DNA of 64,000 bases, taken from contig JAYKXP010000062.1 of assembly GCA_037176845.1 (NCBI GenBank), forward strand, positions 186,001 through 250,000, read 5' to 3'. Position 1 is the stretch's first letter; the number at the start of each line of letters is the position of its first letter. Positions 1 through 12,500 of the stretch are shown piece after piece. Both the position numbers and the translations under genes were made by a program. Below the pieces are notes generated by a model. That model had not been told where the DNA came from. It saw only the letters and a list, made by a program, of their open reading frames with translations, and ran no database searches. Source of the stretch: Paramarasmius palmivorus (Eukaryota > Basidiomycota > Agaricomycetes > Agaricales > Marasmiaceae).

Positions 1-1229
1 ATACCATCTCTCTAAGTTGTCTTCTGGGTATTGAGCGACGATTTCCCGAGAGGCTCGGTGGTAAACCGCGCCAGGTAAAGATGATAGAATCGATTTTGCG
101 TCTTCTTCATTTGGATAATCAAGGGATGCTTGGTTGAACCAGCGGATGCCCCGAATGATGTCGCTTGTTGAGAGCGTTCCATTGAGGTATTCGAAAAGAA
201 CGTTGGTGTTGCTGTACGTCTGAGGACTCAGGGAAGGGCGAACTTCATCAGCGGTTGGAAGGTCAACAAGGTCGTAGATGACGTTGCTGTTATCTGGGAC
301 GACAAGCCCGATGTGTAAGGAACCAGTCCTCGGGTTGAGCCAAAGTTCTCGACATAACTAAATGTTCAAGGAATTAGGGTCTGGCAATGATCTCGCTGAG
401 GCTGACATACCAATGTACAATGTAAGCCTTGCACTACGACGGCCTATATGAGAAAAACAGTCAACCAAACAAGAGGGAAAGTGTACGTGTTGGAACGTAC
501 TTGGTAGGAAAAATATGTCAGCAGGGCGGATGAGAAGTGGTTTCGTTCTACGATTTGCGATACTGGCACAAAGGCTATGACACACAACGCATTAAGCCAG
601 ACTAACGTAGCAGAATTCTGACCTTACCATCGTGAAACACTAGTGCAGGCAGCAGGTTCATCCTACTGTAGCCAAATAGCTGGAGGGTGTTACTATCCCT
701 GGATTAAGTATCGTCAGAATACAATATACAATATTTGAAAGATGAAAGGCCTACTTGACGACGGAGAAGCTATCAAAGTCAATTTTCCAAGCCTATGCAA
801 ATACAGAGGTCAGCGATATCACCTACTAGATTGGGATTAGCCTTACCTTGCAGGCGTCGCGACCACTGTATTTGACATGCAAGAACCCTTTTTCTTTATC
901 TTCGCCGCTGACCTCAGCCAAGTAAATAGTTCGGCGAGCGTCCAGATTTTTCCACCCTCTTTCATCCGTTCGCACTGAGGTCTCAGCAATCTTTTGCTTG
1001 AGATAAACTTTTCCAATCGGGATTTCTTGGTACTGGATAAGGCAGGTGCGGAACGTCAGAAAAGTACTGAATACGCTTCCATTCGGCGACGTACCTCGTC
1101 CAGAATCGTCCGTTCTCTTCTTTCCCTGTGATGCGAGCACTGTACGATACTGACATGTTGATCCCTGCCAACAGTCGAAAAGTTTCCGCCTTCGATAACA
1201 ACACGGGTGGATCCCTGGAAAAGAGACAT
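1..1229 (-). CDS. Partial agaricomycete pseudokinase-like protein (5' part, cut by window edge)
   Basis: I identify this gene by comparison with its complete paralog at 40286-42516. Exons on the minus strand are 1229-1095, 1032-847, 792-755, 665-628, 574-501, 443-411 and 357 to beyond base 1. The third to sixth have exactly the same lengths as in the paralog (38, 38, 74 and 33 nt). Shared peptides include TILDEYQ, YSGRDA, LPALVF, ERN, RELWL, VLFEYLN and LPGAVYHR. The start at 1229 is the in-frame ATG ahead of the GRDQH motif. An ATG at 1154 is in the wrong frame for exon 2. The family is widespread and unnamed in Agaricomycetes, and the middle part resembles the N-lobe of a protein kinase without a clear catalytic loop. 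Function is unknown. The 3' half lies outside the window. Confidence 0.8.
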
Positions 1230-2304
1230 GGGAGGCGATGAAGGGAGGAGAGCAAGGAAGGGGAACAGCTGCTGTATATATGTTTAATCATCTTACCCAC
1301 GAGGACGGGAGAAGCCCTCGCACTGCTCAACATGGAAACTGACAGAGCCCTATCATTTCCAGCAAGTCATGATTACTAAAAAAAAATAATACAGCACGAC
1401 AGCGCCTCTCGCTGATAGCACGAAGAGAGCTAATGCTGAAATCCGCACTGGGGTCATCAACTATCTGCAGCCTCCGAATTCCGATCGTGTAATTCCTTCC
1501 ATGACGGTATCGATGTCTTGCGGGAGTACACCTCGAATGATAATACACGCAAAGTGGGTTTCAGGCGCTGTTACTAGTACACAGATGATCCAGGACGTTG
1601 GGGTATTGAAGTTGGAAAGAAGCGGCTGATGGCAATTGTGTGGTATAATTCGTGTCCTAAGAATGTTCTCATCTTACCAATTCATTCGGTCATGAAGACC
1701 AACTCCACGTCTATATCCAATGGGGGGCTGAAGAGTGTGCAGCCAGTAGACGCACACTGAACGGCACCCGTCAACGTGTCCCTTGAGAAGCCGGAAGTGA
1801 TTGGATTTGCTCAAGAGCTATATGATGGACTGGGAATCCTATATCAGAGAGAAAACGAAGCGCTATGAGCCACTTAATTGTGAGTAAATGAGTACATGCT
1901 GAGAGAAAAGCTGATGAGGTCAAGTTGAAAACTCACGACTCAAATCTCGGAGAGGTCGGAATCTGAGCATGTTCACAACTAGTGTATATCTGAGGGTGTA
2001 CTATCTGGATTGGAGAGGATGTAAAAGTAGGAGATCCGAGAGAGAGAGAGGAAGTGACATGGGGGAATTGAGAAGAGATGGTCACTGCACTGAGCGCTAA
2101 CCTGGCACGTCGACTTTAGGGCAGGTCAAAAGAGCTCCAGCTGAACGTTGAACGTTGAACCCTTTGCAATAACGTAGACAGGAATCCCAATCAAGTGGAT
2201 AGTTTGGATGAATAGTGTCTGACCGTCAACATCCTCGGCAAACGATACACTTTTGGGGTCCACCACTTCTAGAATAAGGGAAAATTTTTCTATGGCTTCC
2301 TGAA
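1230..2304. other. Intergenic, no supported gene
   Basis: Only short open frames are present, without splice support or recognisable domains. A short GA-rich run lies near 2037-2053. Confidence 0.5.
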
Positions 2305-2405
2305 GGTGCTACCAGGGTTCGAACCTGGGTTTCGGGAATGATGACCGGAGCAACACACAGTACGATAGTCAAAATCCCGAGTGATAACCACTACACTATA
2401 GCACC
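2305..2405 (-). tRNA. tRNA-Gln (TTG) with a 30-nt intron
   Basis: On the minus strand the seven-base acceptor arm GGTGCTA pairs with TAGCACC. The D arm contains GTAGTGGTTATCAC, the anticodon stem is CGGGA/TCCCG, and the T arm is CCAGG-TTCGAAC-CCTGG. The anticodon loop reads TT-TTG-A followed by a 30-nt interruption at the canonical position after base 37, so exon 1 is 2405-2369, the intron 2368-2339 and exon 2 2338-2305. The mature length is 71 nt before CCA addition. The anticodon TTG reads glutamine CAA codons. Confidence 0.88.
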
Positions 2406-2834
2406 AGTTTCAACAGCTGAACTAGTTTTTGTCTCGTCTCGGGATGGTTGTGAGATTTCGACATTTGGCGTGAATATTACTCTCCTATGGAAAACTAGAC
2501 GAGCACATTCATATCTTCGAAGTTACGGACATGAAAGGCAATTCAGCAGGACGCCGGGTTATTCCCACGGGAAGGCCAAGGCCCAAGGGAAAGGGCCGCG
2601 AGTAGGTTTGTAAAAGCGAGCTTTGCGGGATATCAGAAGGGATCAAAAGGATGAGGCCTATATAAAAGCTAGTAGTAATGACAGAAACCGGATACTCGGA
2701 AGCTCAATGCGTTTAATCTCCACCGCCAAGAATCCCATCACCACATGGCACTTGTGAACCCACTCAAGACCCGAAAATTTCTATCTTGAGCATTTCTATG
2801 GCGTGGTCGAGTCCCAAAGTAAATCTTAGTCGCA

Positions 2835-3415
2835 GCGTGAACTGGTATTACAGCAATTTACGAAACCCTAGAATATTTTTGAGAAACTCTAGGCAATTGA
2901 TCTGTTTACATCCAAACAAAGGGTTCCACCCGGCCAGCTGTGCCGCTCCAGCGCTTTCCTGGCGCTTAGGTCTTTCAAGCAGTTCACGGTGACGCTACCG
3001 ACGCCGTTGAGCGAAAACGACCACTACAGTATAGCATGTGGTTTACGAATGCCATTCTATTGCTACAGGAATATCTTTAATATACTATCTCTTCTTGTGA
3101 AAACAGACGGCTCAGGCCGAGGTGGCCCAAAAGTCAGTGTCCGAGCGCAGAATCTGAGTGACGCATAGCACTCAGAGCTTTGTTTTGTGAGGGAGCTGGA
3201 TTGCGGTATCCCTTAGACCTACCAGAAAACGTGAAATCGGTGGTGAGGAAAGAAATTCCAAGATGCTGCCTCGGTGAAGCGCTGGACAAGCGCTGGGGCG
3301 GCACACCTGGCCGGGTGGAGCCCTTTGTTTGGGCATAAACACCATCAATAGCCTGGAGTTTATCCAAAATATTCTAGGGATTCGTAAATTGCTGTAACGC
3401 GAATGTGAACCGACG
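2835..3415. repeat. Foldback element with arms of about 130 bp
   Basis: The stretch around 2850-2970 is the imperfect reverse complement of 3277-3395. Landmarks are the CACCCGGCCAG/CTGGCCGGGTG pair, the AACAAAGGG/CCCTTTGTT pair, and CAATTTACGAA/TTCGTAAATTG. The arms are separated by about 300 bp with no coding capacity. This fits a decayed MITE or foldback DNA element; no clear target-site duplication is visible. Confidence 0.65.
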
Positions 3416-5568
3416 ACAAACCAACGACATGTGTCGGCCCCACAGTGTTTGACTTCGCGGTACTGCGTTGGTACTGCGACAATAGGCCACTGCGACCAAG
3501 GTCCAACAAGCGACACGGAGAAAGTGGGCGTTACAGCGTACAATGCTTGGGAGTGTTTCACGGCTCGGCGATTTGCATAACGTGGAGTTGAGGTCGTTTA
3601 GACCCACTACGGTAGAGCATTGACATGACGGAAAAGTGTGGAGGCTCCTCGTTTAAGTGGATCAGAATCCAAGTTGCAACAAAAATCCACTAGAAAAATG
3701 CCCGATACCTGTACTGGAATGGAGCCATTGTTTGCTCGGTATTTTGAAGCGACCCACTCCCATCCTTCCGAGCAACATAAGCTCCGACAAGCCGACAAGC
3801 CTGATAGCACTAACTACCAGTTGTCACTGGTCAGAGATCGTGAGTCGACGATTCATGTTCGACATAGACTTCGTTAGGGTAGTTTGACTGTGGAAAATGC
3901 AGGTGCTTCGATTTAGTGGTAGAATAAGTGGGGTAGCTTTGTAAGTACCCCGAGTTTAAAGGTACTTAGCATGAAGGAGCAAGTCGAGTAATGGGCACCT
4001 GGGCGCTTGTCTGGCTGTCCACCCTTAACCCGAGCGCCCCAATATGTGCTTTGGGGGTGGTATGTATCTTTGTTCCTGTTCATCGGGCAATTGTGGACAG
4101 TCCGCTAGCCGTATCAAAGTGGATCCAGGTTTCGACATATTTGATGCTCAAATACTATAGAATTGTACGTATTTCGATACTGGATAAAGCAAGAAACTTG
4201 AACACACCAATCGGAACTTCATTACTTGTTGGAACATCCCCAAGACCTGGCAAAGGCACCATCAACTATAAGATGACAACGATTTCATGGAGAAAGCCCT
4301 CCTGGTGTTTCCGATGTAATCGTGGTATATTCCGCATCCTGGACACCTGTTGAAAAGATGTAACGACTTTGCGAAAAACGGCGCCCTAATCAAATCGTTT
4401 GCGCCAAGTAGAATTGTATTTCATCTCTTGTAAGAGTCTGGAGTTTGACATGTCCTAGTATCTCGGAAAAAATAAATGATTAACGAAGTACAAAAATGGC
4501 AATAACGCAATCGACGGCCTCACCTAGTTCACGGACGGCTCTCTGCAGTCCTCTTGTCGTTCGACAATAAAACAGTGAAAAAAAAAAATGGAATTGTTCT
4601 TGGTTTCTGGTGCATGACCAAGCTCTTCTCCAGCAACTCGTCCAATACTTCCCTGTCTCTCAATCACCAATACTGTAGCCCATTTTGAACATCGATCTCT
4701 GTCAAAACGTCATTGATACGGAAAACGCCCGGCCTCTACTACGACCCTGAATCGATCAAGACAAACCTTGCCACCATCATAGCAGGTATTCCATGCGCTG
4801 ATGAAGAAGAGTGACTGCTCGAATGACATCACTTGATGACCGGAGAGCATATAGCACCCGCGATCGTTAAAACTAGAGCTCCTATAGCATCTCCAATCCT
4901 CCATGAGGTCTGCTATCCACTGGTGAGTAGCCTTAAAATAGAGCTTCATGCGTTTGATATACGCTGCAATCTCCTAGGGTCATTTATATGGGTTATAATC
5001 AAATGAAAAAGGAAGCACTCAGATGACTCCGTACTTAAGCAACCGATCCTTAACCATAGCTATGATTAGTCACATGCTAGTGGCGGCTAATATGGAAAGC
5101 AAGGGTACATAGAGGGTATCCACGAAAAAAAAACCTGAGGGTACGCCCAAGGGTATTGCAAATTGGGTCACGGGTACGTACCCCCCGGTTCGACGGGTAT
5201 TCAGGGTGCGGAAGCACAAAGGGAAGCTGTGGACAAACGCGCACAGCTTCCACTCACGGCCACCTGACGCTTTCCACCTCCGTTTTCCCGAGTCGTATTG
5301 TTTCGGAGACAATCGCGTCTCGCGTGTAGACTTAGAGATTAGATAGATTCTGTCTTCGCCGTACTCTTACTTTCTATCACCTATATTGCTCAATATACTT
5401 GCTCAACACCCTGCGGATCGTTCACACCTAGAGTAAAGGAAGGAAACTACTATTCATTCAAAAGCATGAGAACAACGCTACGATCTAGATACAGGCTTTT
5501 CTGTGAGTCACATTAAACTATCCTTGTCGCACAAGTCTTAGCCTCGGGCCACACAGTCTAAGAGAACA
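3416..5568. other. Degenerate intergenic DNA
   Basis: No supported gene. A short stretch near 4160-4230 weakly resembles exon 2 of the pseudokinase-like family in reverse (the CAATCGGAACTTC area) and may be a relic. An open frame on the minus strand at 4710-4949 has no recognisable domain. Bases 5100-5215 contain seven GGGTA/GGGTC-type repeats, a composition often seen near ends of fungal DNA transposons. Confidence 0.4.
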
Positions 5569-8500
5569 ATGCACTCGCCCGCACAACGACGGTTTATTCT
5601 TATGTCTCCATTGTCTCCGCCAGGTCTGAAGCAGAGGATAAGAAGGGCAACAGGCAAAGACACCCAACCTTTCCTTTCTAACACCTTCACTTTTCGCCTC
5701 GACCCAATGGACACCTTCGACGCCAATCATACGTTCTCTGACACCTTCAATTCACTTTTGTCAACCACAGGCTTCATCCCCAATGTTCCACATGTACCCG
5801 ATACACACTTCTCCGATCAGGGAGTTTGTGCTCCTGTGCAGAACGTTAGCACCGTTCCAGGACTTCAACAGTCACCATTACCTCTCCAACATGGCAACCA
5901 GCAAAACCAGCTTATCCTGGCATCGACGACAGCTCGTGAGGTGCTCATCCAAGAAGCTCACCAAAACCGCCTACAACTCGAAAATCAGATGGAGGAACGG
6001 GGAAACACAGCGGCCTCTTACGAACGTCACTTCAAAGCATACAAAGATTGGTGGATCCTCGATCAACGGCGCCGCAAGGACGAAGATCCGGGTTGGGAGG
6101 TGCAGGAAGCCGAACCTATAACTGCAGCGAAGGCAGCATTATTTCTGAAATACGAGTCCACTCGCAACAAGGTGCGTTCTCAGGCCTATTCAATGCTTGT
6201 TAATGATCTGACTGCTCTTCTCCAGAAATCACGTACAGGCATCGAGATAGAAAATAGCTCTCTGGGCCATTGGCATATCAAACAATGCATCTCCGCACTG
6301 GAGAAGCGGCGGAACCAAACAGCTTATCAGTATCGCGATGACCCAGACGCCCAGAGGAAATTGCGAGATGACATTGCGATACGTACACTCGAGGCCAACG
6401 CCCATGCCGATGAAACCACACGGTTGGAAAAGGCACATGCGTTGAAAGCCAATGGTACTACTGCTGGTGCGTTGTCTATTAACGTGATTCGTGATCAGTT
6501 TATATTCACTTCACGAATTCAGATACGTACACCACTGCGGAACTCTTGAGAGCTGCAAATAGTTGCCTGTTCAAGGATGGCCAGGACAAGACCATAGCCA
6601 AAAGCCTGCGCAATCGAGCCATCTTCCTGTTGCCACTGTGTAATCTTTTTCGTGGAGATAGCCTGAGAAACACGCAACTATCAGACCTATTCTTTCAGCA
6701 AGTACCAAACCCATACCTTGTCAACCTCTACAACGATGGCCAAATCAGCGACACCCATCAGATAGAGGTAAGTCAGCCTTGATGAGCTTCCGACTTTGCA
6801 TCTAATGCCACCTTTCCAGGTCCTCAAAATCCTCGTCGATCAGGCGAAGCATAATCACAGCGGACGAGTTGAAGAGAACGGTTTGATACGCCACCAGCTC
6901 GTCGAGTTGTGTGGCTATGGAGCTACAGCAATGCATCTGTTTGGGCGGTTTCACATTGGAAGAGAACCTTTCCCTGATTTCGAGCCCGCTCTGGATTGCG
7001 AAGGCGCCGGAGAGTTTGGACAGAGGGCATGGTATAGTTGGTTTTTGTTCCCGGGAAAAGATGGTCCTGAGTGTGAAATGAGTTACACTAGTACGTGAAT
7101 AACACAATGCTCACCTGTTCGCAGACCCTGATCACTCTTCAATAGCCCATAGCGATATTATACGGAAATTGCATCTCGATAATGACATACACCTTTCCAA
7201 GGTTACGCATGCTGGTCGAGTGTACGGCGCCTTCAATGCGAGACAGTGGGCAGCCTCGGAAGCGGCCACAAAAGCCATTGGTGGATGGAATGAATCCGGA
7301 TCGTTCAAGGGCTGCTATGATCGTGAAGTGCCCTTGGAAGGCATGCTTGCTGCAGCCTCGTTTAACGCACAACGCCCTGAGAAGCACTCTTTGCCTCGTG
7401 GGCAGCTCGATCCTCCTGAAATCATTCTCCACCAAATCTTCCCTTGCGTCGAGGAGGAGCAGCGCAAATACTCCCAGCGCTTGCGGCGTAACCCACGTCG
7501 TGAATCCGATAAAGCACTCGAGGGCTTTCTCAGATTGTTATCCAATTTCCGCCGTGTTCTTGCACAAGATCTGGCTGTGATCTATTCACGGCATCCCGAG
7601 TTCCCTATCTTCCGCTATGCACCGTTCGATTCGATAGAATTTCGACGATTTGCTGAGGAGTCCAAAACGACGCTGGCTCGAGCTAGCGAAGAAGCTCGAC
7701 TGAAGCTTCGGGATCTGCCCGAAGATGTTTCCTCGCGTGTACGCGGGTTCATCGAGAATGAGGCCGCAAAGTCCCAGAGTCATCAAGCCACCGTTGAGAG
7801 GGAGCTTGCGAAGATTAAAGACGCTATGCAGACCATGACCAATACGGTCACGGTCAACTCCTCCCTTCGCCGAAACAAGCGCAAATCCAATGCAGAGGCC
7901 TCATCACGGCGAGTGAAACCGAAGAAAAGCAGGTTGACCGATGGAAATATGTCTTCCACACCGGTAATGAACACGCCGGCACCGACGCTGGTACCAGACC
8001 CACCTCCTGTAACACCACCGCTACCTTCAACCTCATCTATCCAGCCAACGACCCCAGAACCAGGACTCGTACCAGGGCCTTCCGCTACCAATTCTCCACT
8101 TCCCATCTCTGCTATAGCATACTTCACAACCGATCACGATAAGAACATCGTGGCGGTTGCTCCTGAGGACTTCTCGAAGAAGCAACGAGATGTCATGAAT
8201 GAAATTGTTCAAAGGTTCGGGGATAAAGTGTCCCGACATGGCTGGGATTGGGTGTGGGGGGAGAACGACTGGGTACCGCGATATGCATTTGCGGAGGAGC
8301 TCGACCGTGAAGGAATATGGCAAGAATGGATCTCTGGGATAGGACAAATGCTATCTTTCCAGGAATTAGAGTCGCGCTGGCCACGAACATGGAAGAACAC
8401 TCGAACTTTGAAGAACGAAGCTAGTCGGCGTCGAAAATTCATCAGTTTGGTTGAATCACTGAAAGCCAAACCAAGCTGGGACATACCACTAGTGTTCCGA

Positions 8501-8662
8501 TTCCTCAACGACCGCTATCCCATCGATTCCAAGTCGAAGGCAAAGGATCCAGCTACCAAAATTAAGTATCTCGCGTCTGTTGGTAACTTTTGTCGTTGGT
8601 TGCAGAAGAACGACGGCTCGTCGTTCAACAGTGTCATGGTGGCGTCTGGTTCATATCCTTGA
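5569..8662 (+). CDS. Crypton-type tyrosine recombinase with GCR1_C-like DNA-binding tail
   Basis: Four exons (5569-6466, 6523-6767, 6820-7090, 7125-8662) give 983 aa; an in-frame ATG at 5707 would give 937 aa and may be the true start. The core is a tyrosine recombinase of the Crypton/Ndc10 type. The box I arginine lies in LFRGDSLRNTQLSDLF, an H-x-x-R motif in THAGRVYGAFNARQ, then GGW and the candidate nucleophile tyrosine in KGCYDRE. After a basic and proline-rich linker the C-terminus (near HGWDWVWGENDW and a later SRRRKFISL) matches the GCR1_C-like DNA-binding domain found in fungal Cryptons. Such proteins cut and rejoin circular element DNA in the nucleus. All catalytic residues appear present, so the copy could be functional. 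The third intron is only 34 nt. Confidence 0.85.
5569..8662 (+). mobile_element. Crypton DNA transposon core (ends unresolved)
   Basis: The recombinase gene marks a Crypton, a DNA transposon class that moves by tyrosine recombination and normally lacks inverted repeats. The coordinates cover the coding core only. I could not find convincing short direct repeats marking the ends. The neighbouring genes to 16.4 kb may or may not belong to it. Confidence 0.6.
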
Positions 8663-9554
8663 GGTATTCGAGGTCTTTGGCATGTGTCGTTCGTATTTAT
8701 CGCCCTTCTAAAGGTTCGGAGATGCCTGGCAGGAGTATATCAGCATTGGAGACATAGAATAGGCAGATTGAGACAATTTGGAATGTTTATGACACTCTAG
8801 AGATACTCAAAAATTGATTTAAAATCTTCTTTATTACTTCAAGATGGCTACACTATGTTCTATGTGCGAGAAGGACTATAATAAACCTACCTTCGTGGAA
8901 GTAGATGGGTGTTGAGGAAGGAAAGAGAAAAGAGTTCTCACGAAGGCGACGCGGACTTTGCCTCCGCGGAATCAAGAGATATTCTACAGAAGGAAAGAGT
9001 CCAGAGCCTGGGTCTGTTTGGTCCTCGGGCTGGTCGGACGAGTATACCAAACAGACTCAAGTTCTGGACTCTTGCCTTCTATAGAACTCTGCTTGAATCC
9101 GCGGAGGCAAAGTGCCGCGCGTCCGCTCGTGGGAACTCTTTTCTCTCTTCCTCAACACCATCACCAAGACGCTGGGTAAGTCACAATTTTCTTACAGTAT
9201 AGAATAGAACTATGCCTACCAATCCACACAATTAATACAAGTTTATGATTCTTAATGAGACTCTTTAAATAAGAGAAATACACGGGAAAGCCACAAAAAG
9301 TGGATAATGAACATAACAAACCTTCGAGATCGATAGGAAGGTTTGGCTGTTCCAAAACGCTGCCGGCCCCTGCTCTTCGTCGCTATTCTCTAGCTAGAGT
9401 CCAAACTTGCGCTTACCACTCCTCACAATAGATCCGTCTCGACACCTCTTGATTGAGGTTTTTCAAAATATGTTTTAACCAAAGAACACGCACCGTACGT
9501 CCCTTAGCTTCTCAAAGGTCTATTGGCTGAGATATTGGCTAGGCATTGTATTTG
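8663..9554. other. Spacer between recombinase and KOW gene
   Basis: Apart from the palindromic element at 8908-9159 there is no coding signal. The AT-rich part at 9180-9300 holds nothing recognisable. Confidence 0.5.
8908..9159. repeat. 252-bp near-perfect palindrome (MITE-like)
   Basis: The sequence begins GGTGTTGAGGAAG and ends CTTCCTCAACACC, and the two halves are complementary almost to the centre near 9034. Further pairing landmarks are TTTGCCTCCGCGG with CCGCGGAGGCAAA, AAGAGTTC with GAACTCTT, and GTCTGTTTGGT with ACCAAACAGAC. It has no coding capacity. The form fits a non-autonomous foldback or MITE insertion; no unambiguous target-site duplication is seen. Confidence 0.85.
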
Positions 9555-12500
9555 ATGGCAATCCGAAGTTTCCTAGATATAGAAGCGAGAGAGGAGAGCG
9601 ACGAGGACGACTGGAGTGATAACAATGGGGAGGATATGGAACCTGTCGGTATGTCTAATATCTCTAGGTTCAGTTGGAATATTTACAACGGTTTACAACA
9701 GACATTGGCAGCAACAACGAAGAACGTACCGAAGAAACGAGAAGACCTTTACCTTCGAAAAGGAAGAAGATACCACCAGCAGAGCAACTGTTCGCCTCTA
9801 TATTTGCTCGCCTTCTTCCCGAAAGTTCCACATCTCCTCCATCGCCCATACCATCCAACAGTGCCAACGATCCTCGCCCAATCGCTCATACTGGGCTTGG
9901 CGCGGACTGTACAGGGTCATGTTCAGGACCAGAAGGACCTTTTCACCCTTGGGCGGAAGCAGTACTTCGTCGAGAAAGGGACAATCCAGAACCGTTCACG
10001 ACGCCTCAACGAGCCCCTCCACTTCAGCCACCTGAACGCGCAGAACTTGAACTCGATTTCACCAAACTTCCAGAGCGATGCAAGGGTAGCACTTATCCCG
10101 AGCTCTCTCAGCCTTCTCGCTTCATAATCCGAGAGGCTTGGGCTGCTTGGGCTGCTTGGGAACGAGACGAAGCTCCAGAATCATCCCTGATTCGTCGTCG
10201 GGAATTAGCGCCTGGAGAATGGGTTACTGTTCGACACCGAGGACAGCATCATGGTGATACCGGTATCGTTTATCGTGTGGACCGGACAAAGGAAGGACAT
10301 CGTGGCTACTGGGTTTTCCTAGTACCTCGTCTACCTACCGATCATGAAAGGGTACAGTCCGGTTTAGCTCCGGGATCGGAAAAGCCAGCACTCAGGGAAA
10401 AGGGCGACGCGCCGAGCAAACGCAAACGCAAACGAGAGGAGAACCGGCTTATCAAATGGTCTCTGAACCTTTTCAATCCGAAAGATCACAAAAAGGATGA
10501 GGTGACCAGGCTACAGGAACATGCGACCTTCCAATATAACAAACGAACCTACTCGCATGGCCTCGTTCTGCGCTTCTACCGGGAAACGAGCCTGGATCCC
10601 CGTTTTGCCATTCTTTCCGCCGAATCGCTGCGTTTCTTCACGCGGTCGCGACATCCCTTCATACTTCAGTCTACGCTGCCATGCCTAGAGCATTGGAAGT
10701 TTGAGTATGGTGAAGCCGTCACCGTCAAGAACCTGCCAGGTATCAATAGTGTCATTCTGGAAGTTGCAGAGAATGAGGGTACATGTCATGTTGAAGTCGG
10801 GGAGCGCTCCCTGGACACTTATTCCGATATCCATGTCGTTCCCATGAGGCTTCTTTTGAAGGTCGTACGCCCTGGCGATTATGTACGAGTGGTTGCTGGT
10901 GTACACATAGGATTAGAGGGTCTTGTTACCCAGTTAAGTGGTGCCGAAGTTCATGTCTTCGAACTTACGCCCGACGATGCCAACGATGACGCTCAATCCC
11001 CCTGGCAGACCCCAAAGGGCAAGTTGGCTCGAGTCCAGCACAACATGGTAAGTGTATCTACCTATATGCCTAGCCATCTGGCTGACTTTCAACCCAGGAT
11101 GCTATCCTTCATGTTAACTCGGTCAAAGTCATCCCTCCCCCGTTTATAATGGACCATGGCCCTTGGTACGACGTTCGTGTCGTCGTCGAGTCCGAAAAGG
11201 ATTCTCACTACGACGTCTACCATGGATGTGTCGGAGTTATCAAACGTGTTCGGCGAACAGGTCCCAACAAACTGGGCGTCACGGTATATTTGTTTCGGTT
11301 CGACTCCTCGACAGAATTCGAACTTCGACATCTACTGGATCAACGGTAGGCACTATCCAGCAAGTGTATTGTGCTAATACTTAAATAGTCTATATTCTAG
11401 AACTCGACAGCCGTTGCTCTTAGCGCATCCACTACCGGAGTACTACCATCAGTATCGCATTGATCCAGAGTTGGATAAGATGTATACTGGTCGGCCTCCG
11501 TGGTTTGGTGTTCGAGTGTCGATAATCGGAGGTCATCACAAAGGAACGGTTGCTATTGTCAAGGATGTGAACAGTCAAAGTTCACCGATGCGCCATATCA
11601 AACTCCGTGTCGAGCTTCAACAAGCTAGTGAGGTGGTCAACAGGCTGGAATGGGTATCTTTGAAGCATGTACTTGAAGAAAGAACAAAAAAGCCGCTTTA
11701 CCTGTATTGGCCGGTTCTTACGTCCTCGATCTTCGCTCCGTTGCCACACGATTTAGTGCCAGAGCGATTCTGGGCTCCCCAGAAAAAGTCGAAGCTTAAT
11801 GGAAGGTGGCGAGATGACAATGTGGAGACACCGGAAGAACCACTTCACCTGCTCGAAGACGGCGTTGAGATAGAAGAGATTGTGGTGGAGAACAACGAAA
11901 CAAACGATGACGATGAAGCAGAGAACGCCGAGATAGAGGAAGACCTTGAGATGGAAGACCCCTGGAGTGTCTGGAATCCAAATCATAGATCCGGTATCAC
12001 CCATTCTATCATCGACGTCGAAGGTTCACGTAGTCGCATCTCCGACGAATCTACCTATCTATGGGATAGAACAGTGTTTTCTCCTTGCTGGAGTGCAGGC
12101 TCTATTGAGTACGAGATGCAGGCAAGACTCGATGTGCTCTTCGACAGTTTACCTGCCCACTTGCGTTCACCGTCACCGCCACCATTGCCCTCGCCATCCG
12201 CTCCCGGTCTTCCAGCAGTGCCGACGCACTGGTTCCTTCATCCGAAGCTAGTCAACATGATGTTCCAGGTGAAGGTCATGTCTAAAGAGATCTTCATTGA
12301 GACCAGTGCGAGACCGACGGGGATTGTAGCTATGCGTAAGAAAGGGCGCGGGAAGGAAGATGTACCTCACTGTGACATCGTCAAAGCCGTTCCTAGGAAT
12401 TTCGGTAGTCAGTCACTCATGGTTATCATAGGCGGCAAGGAAGACGATATCGGAAAGGTCGTGCGAGGTATCTATTATTTCTTCAACCAAGTCCATCGCG

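Noticed and set aside
4710..4949. 79-aa minus-strand frame with mixed composition
   Set aside because: No domain, no supported splice partners, and it lies in degenerate DNA between repeats.
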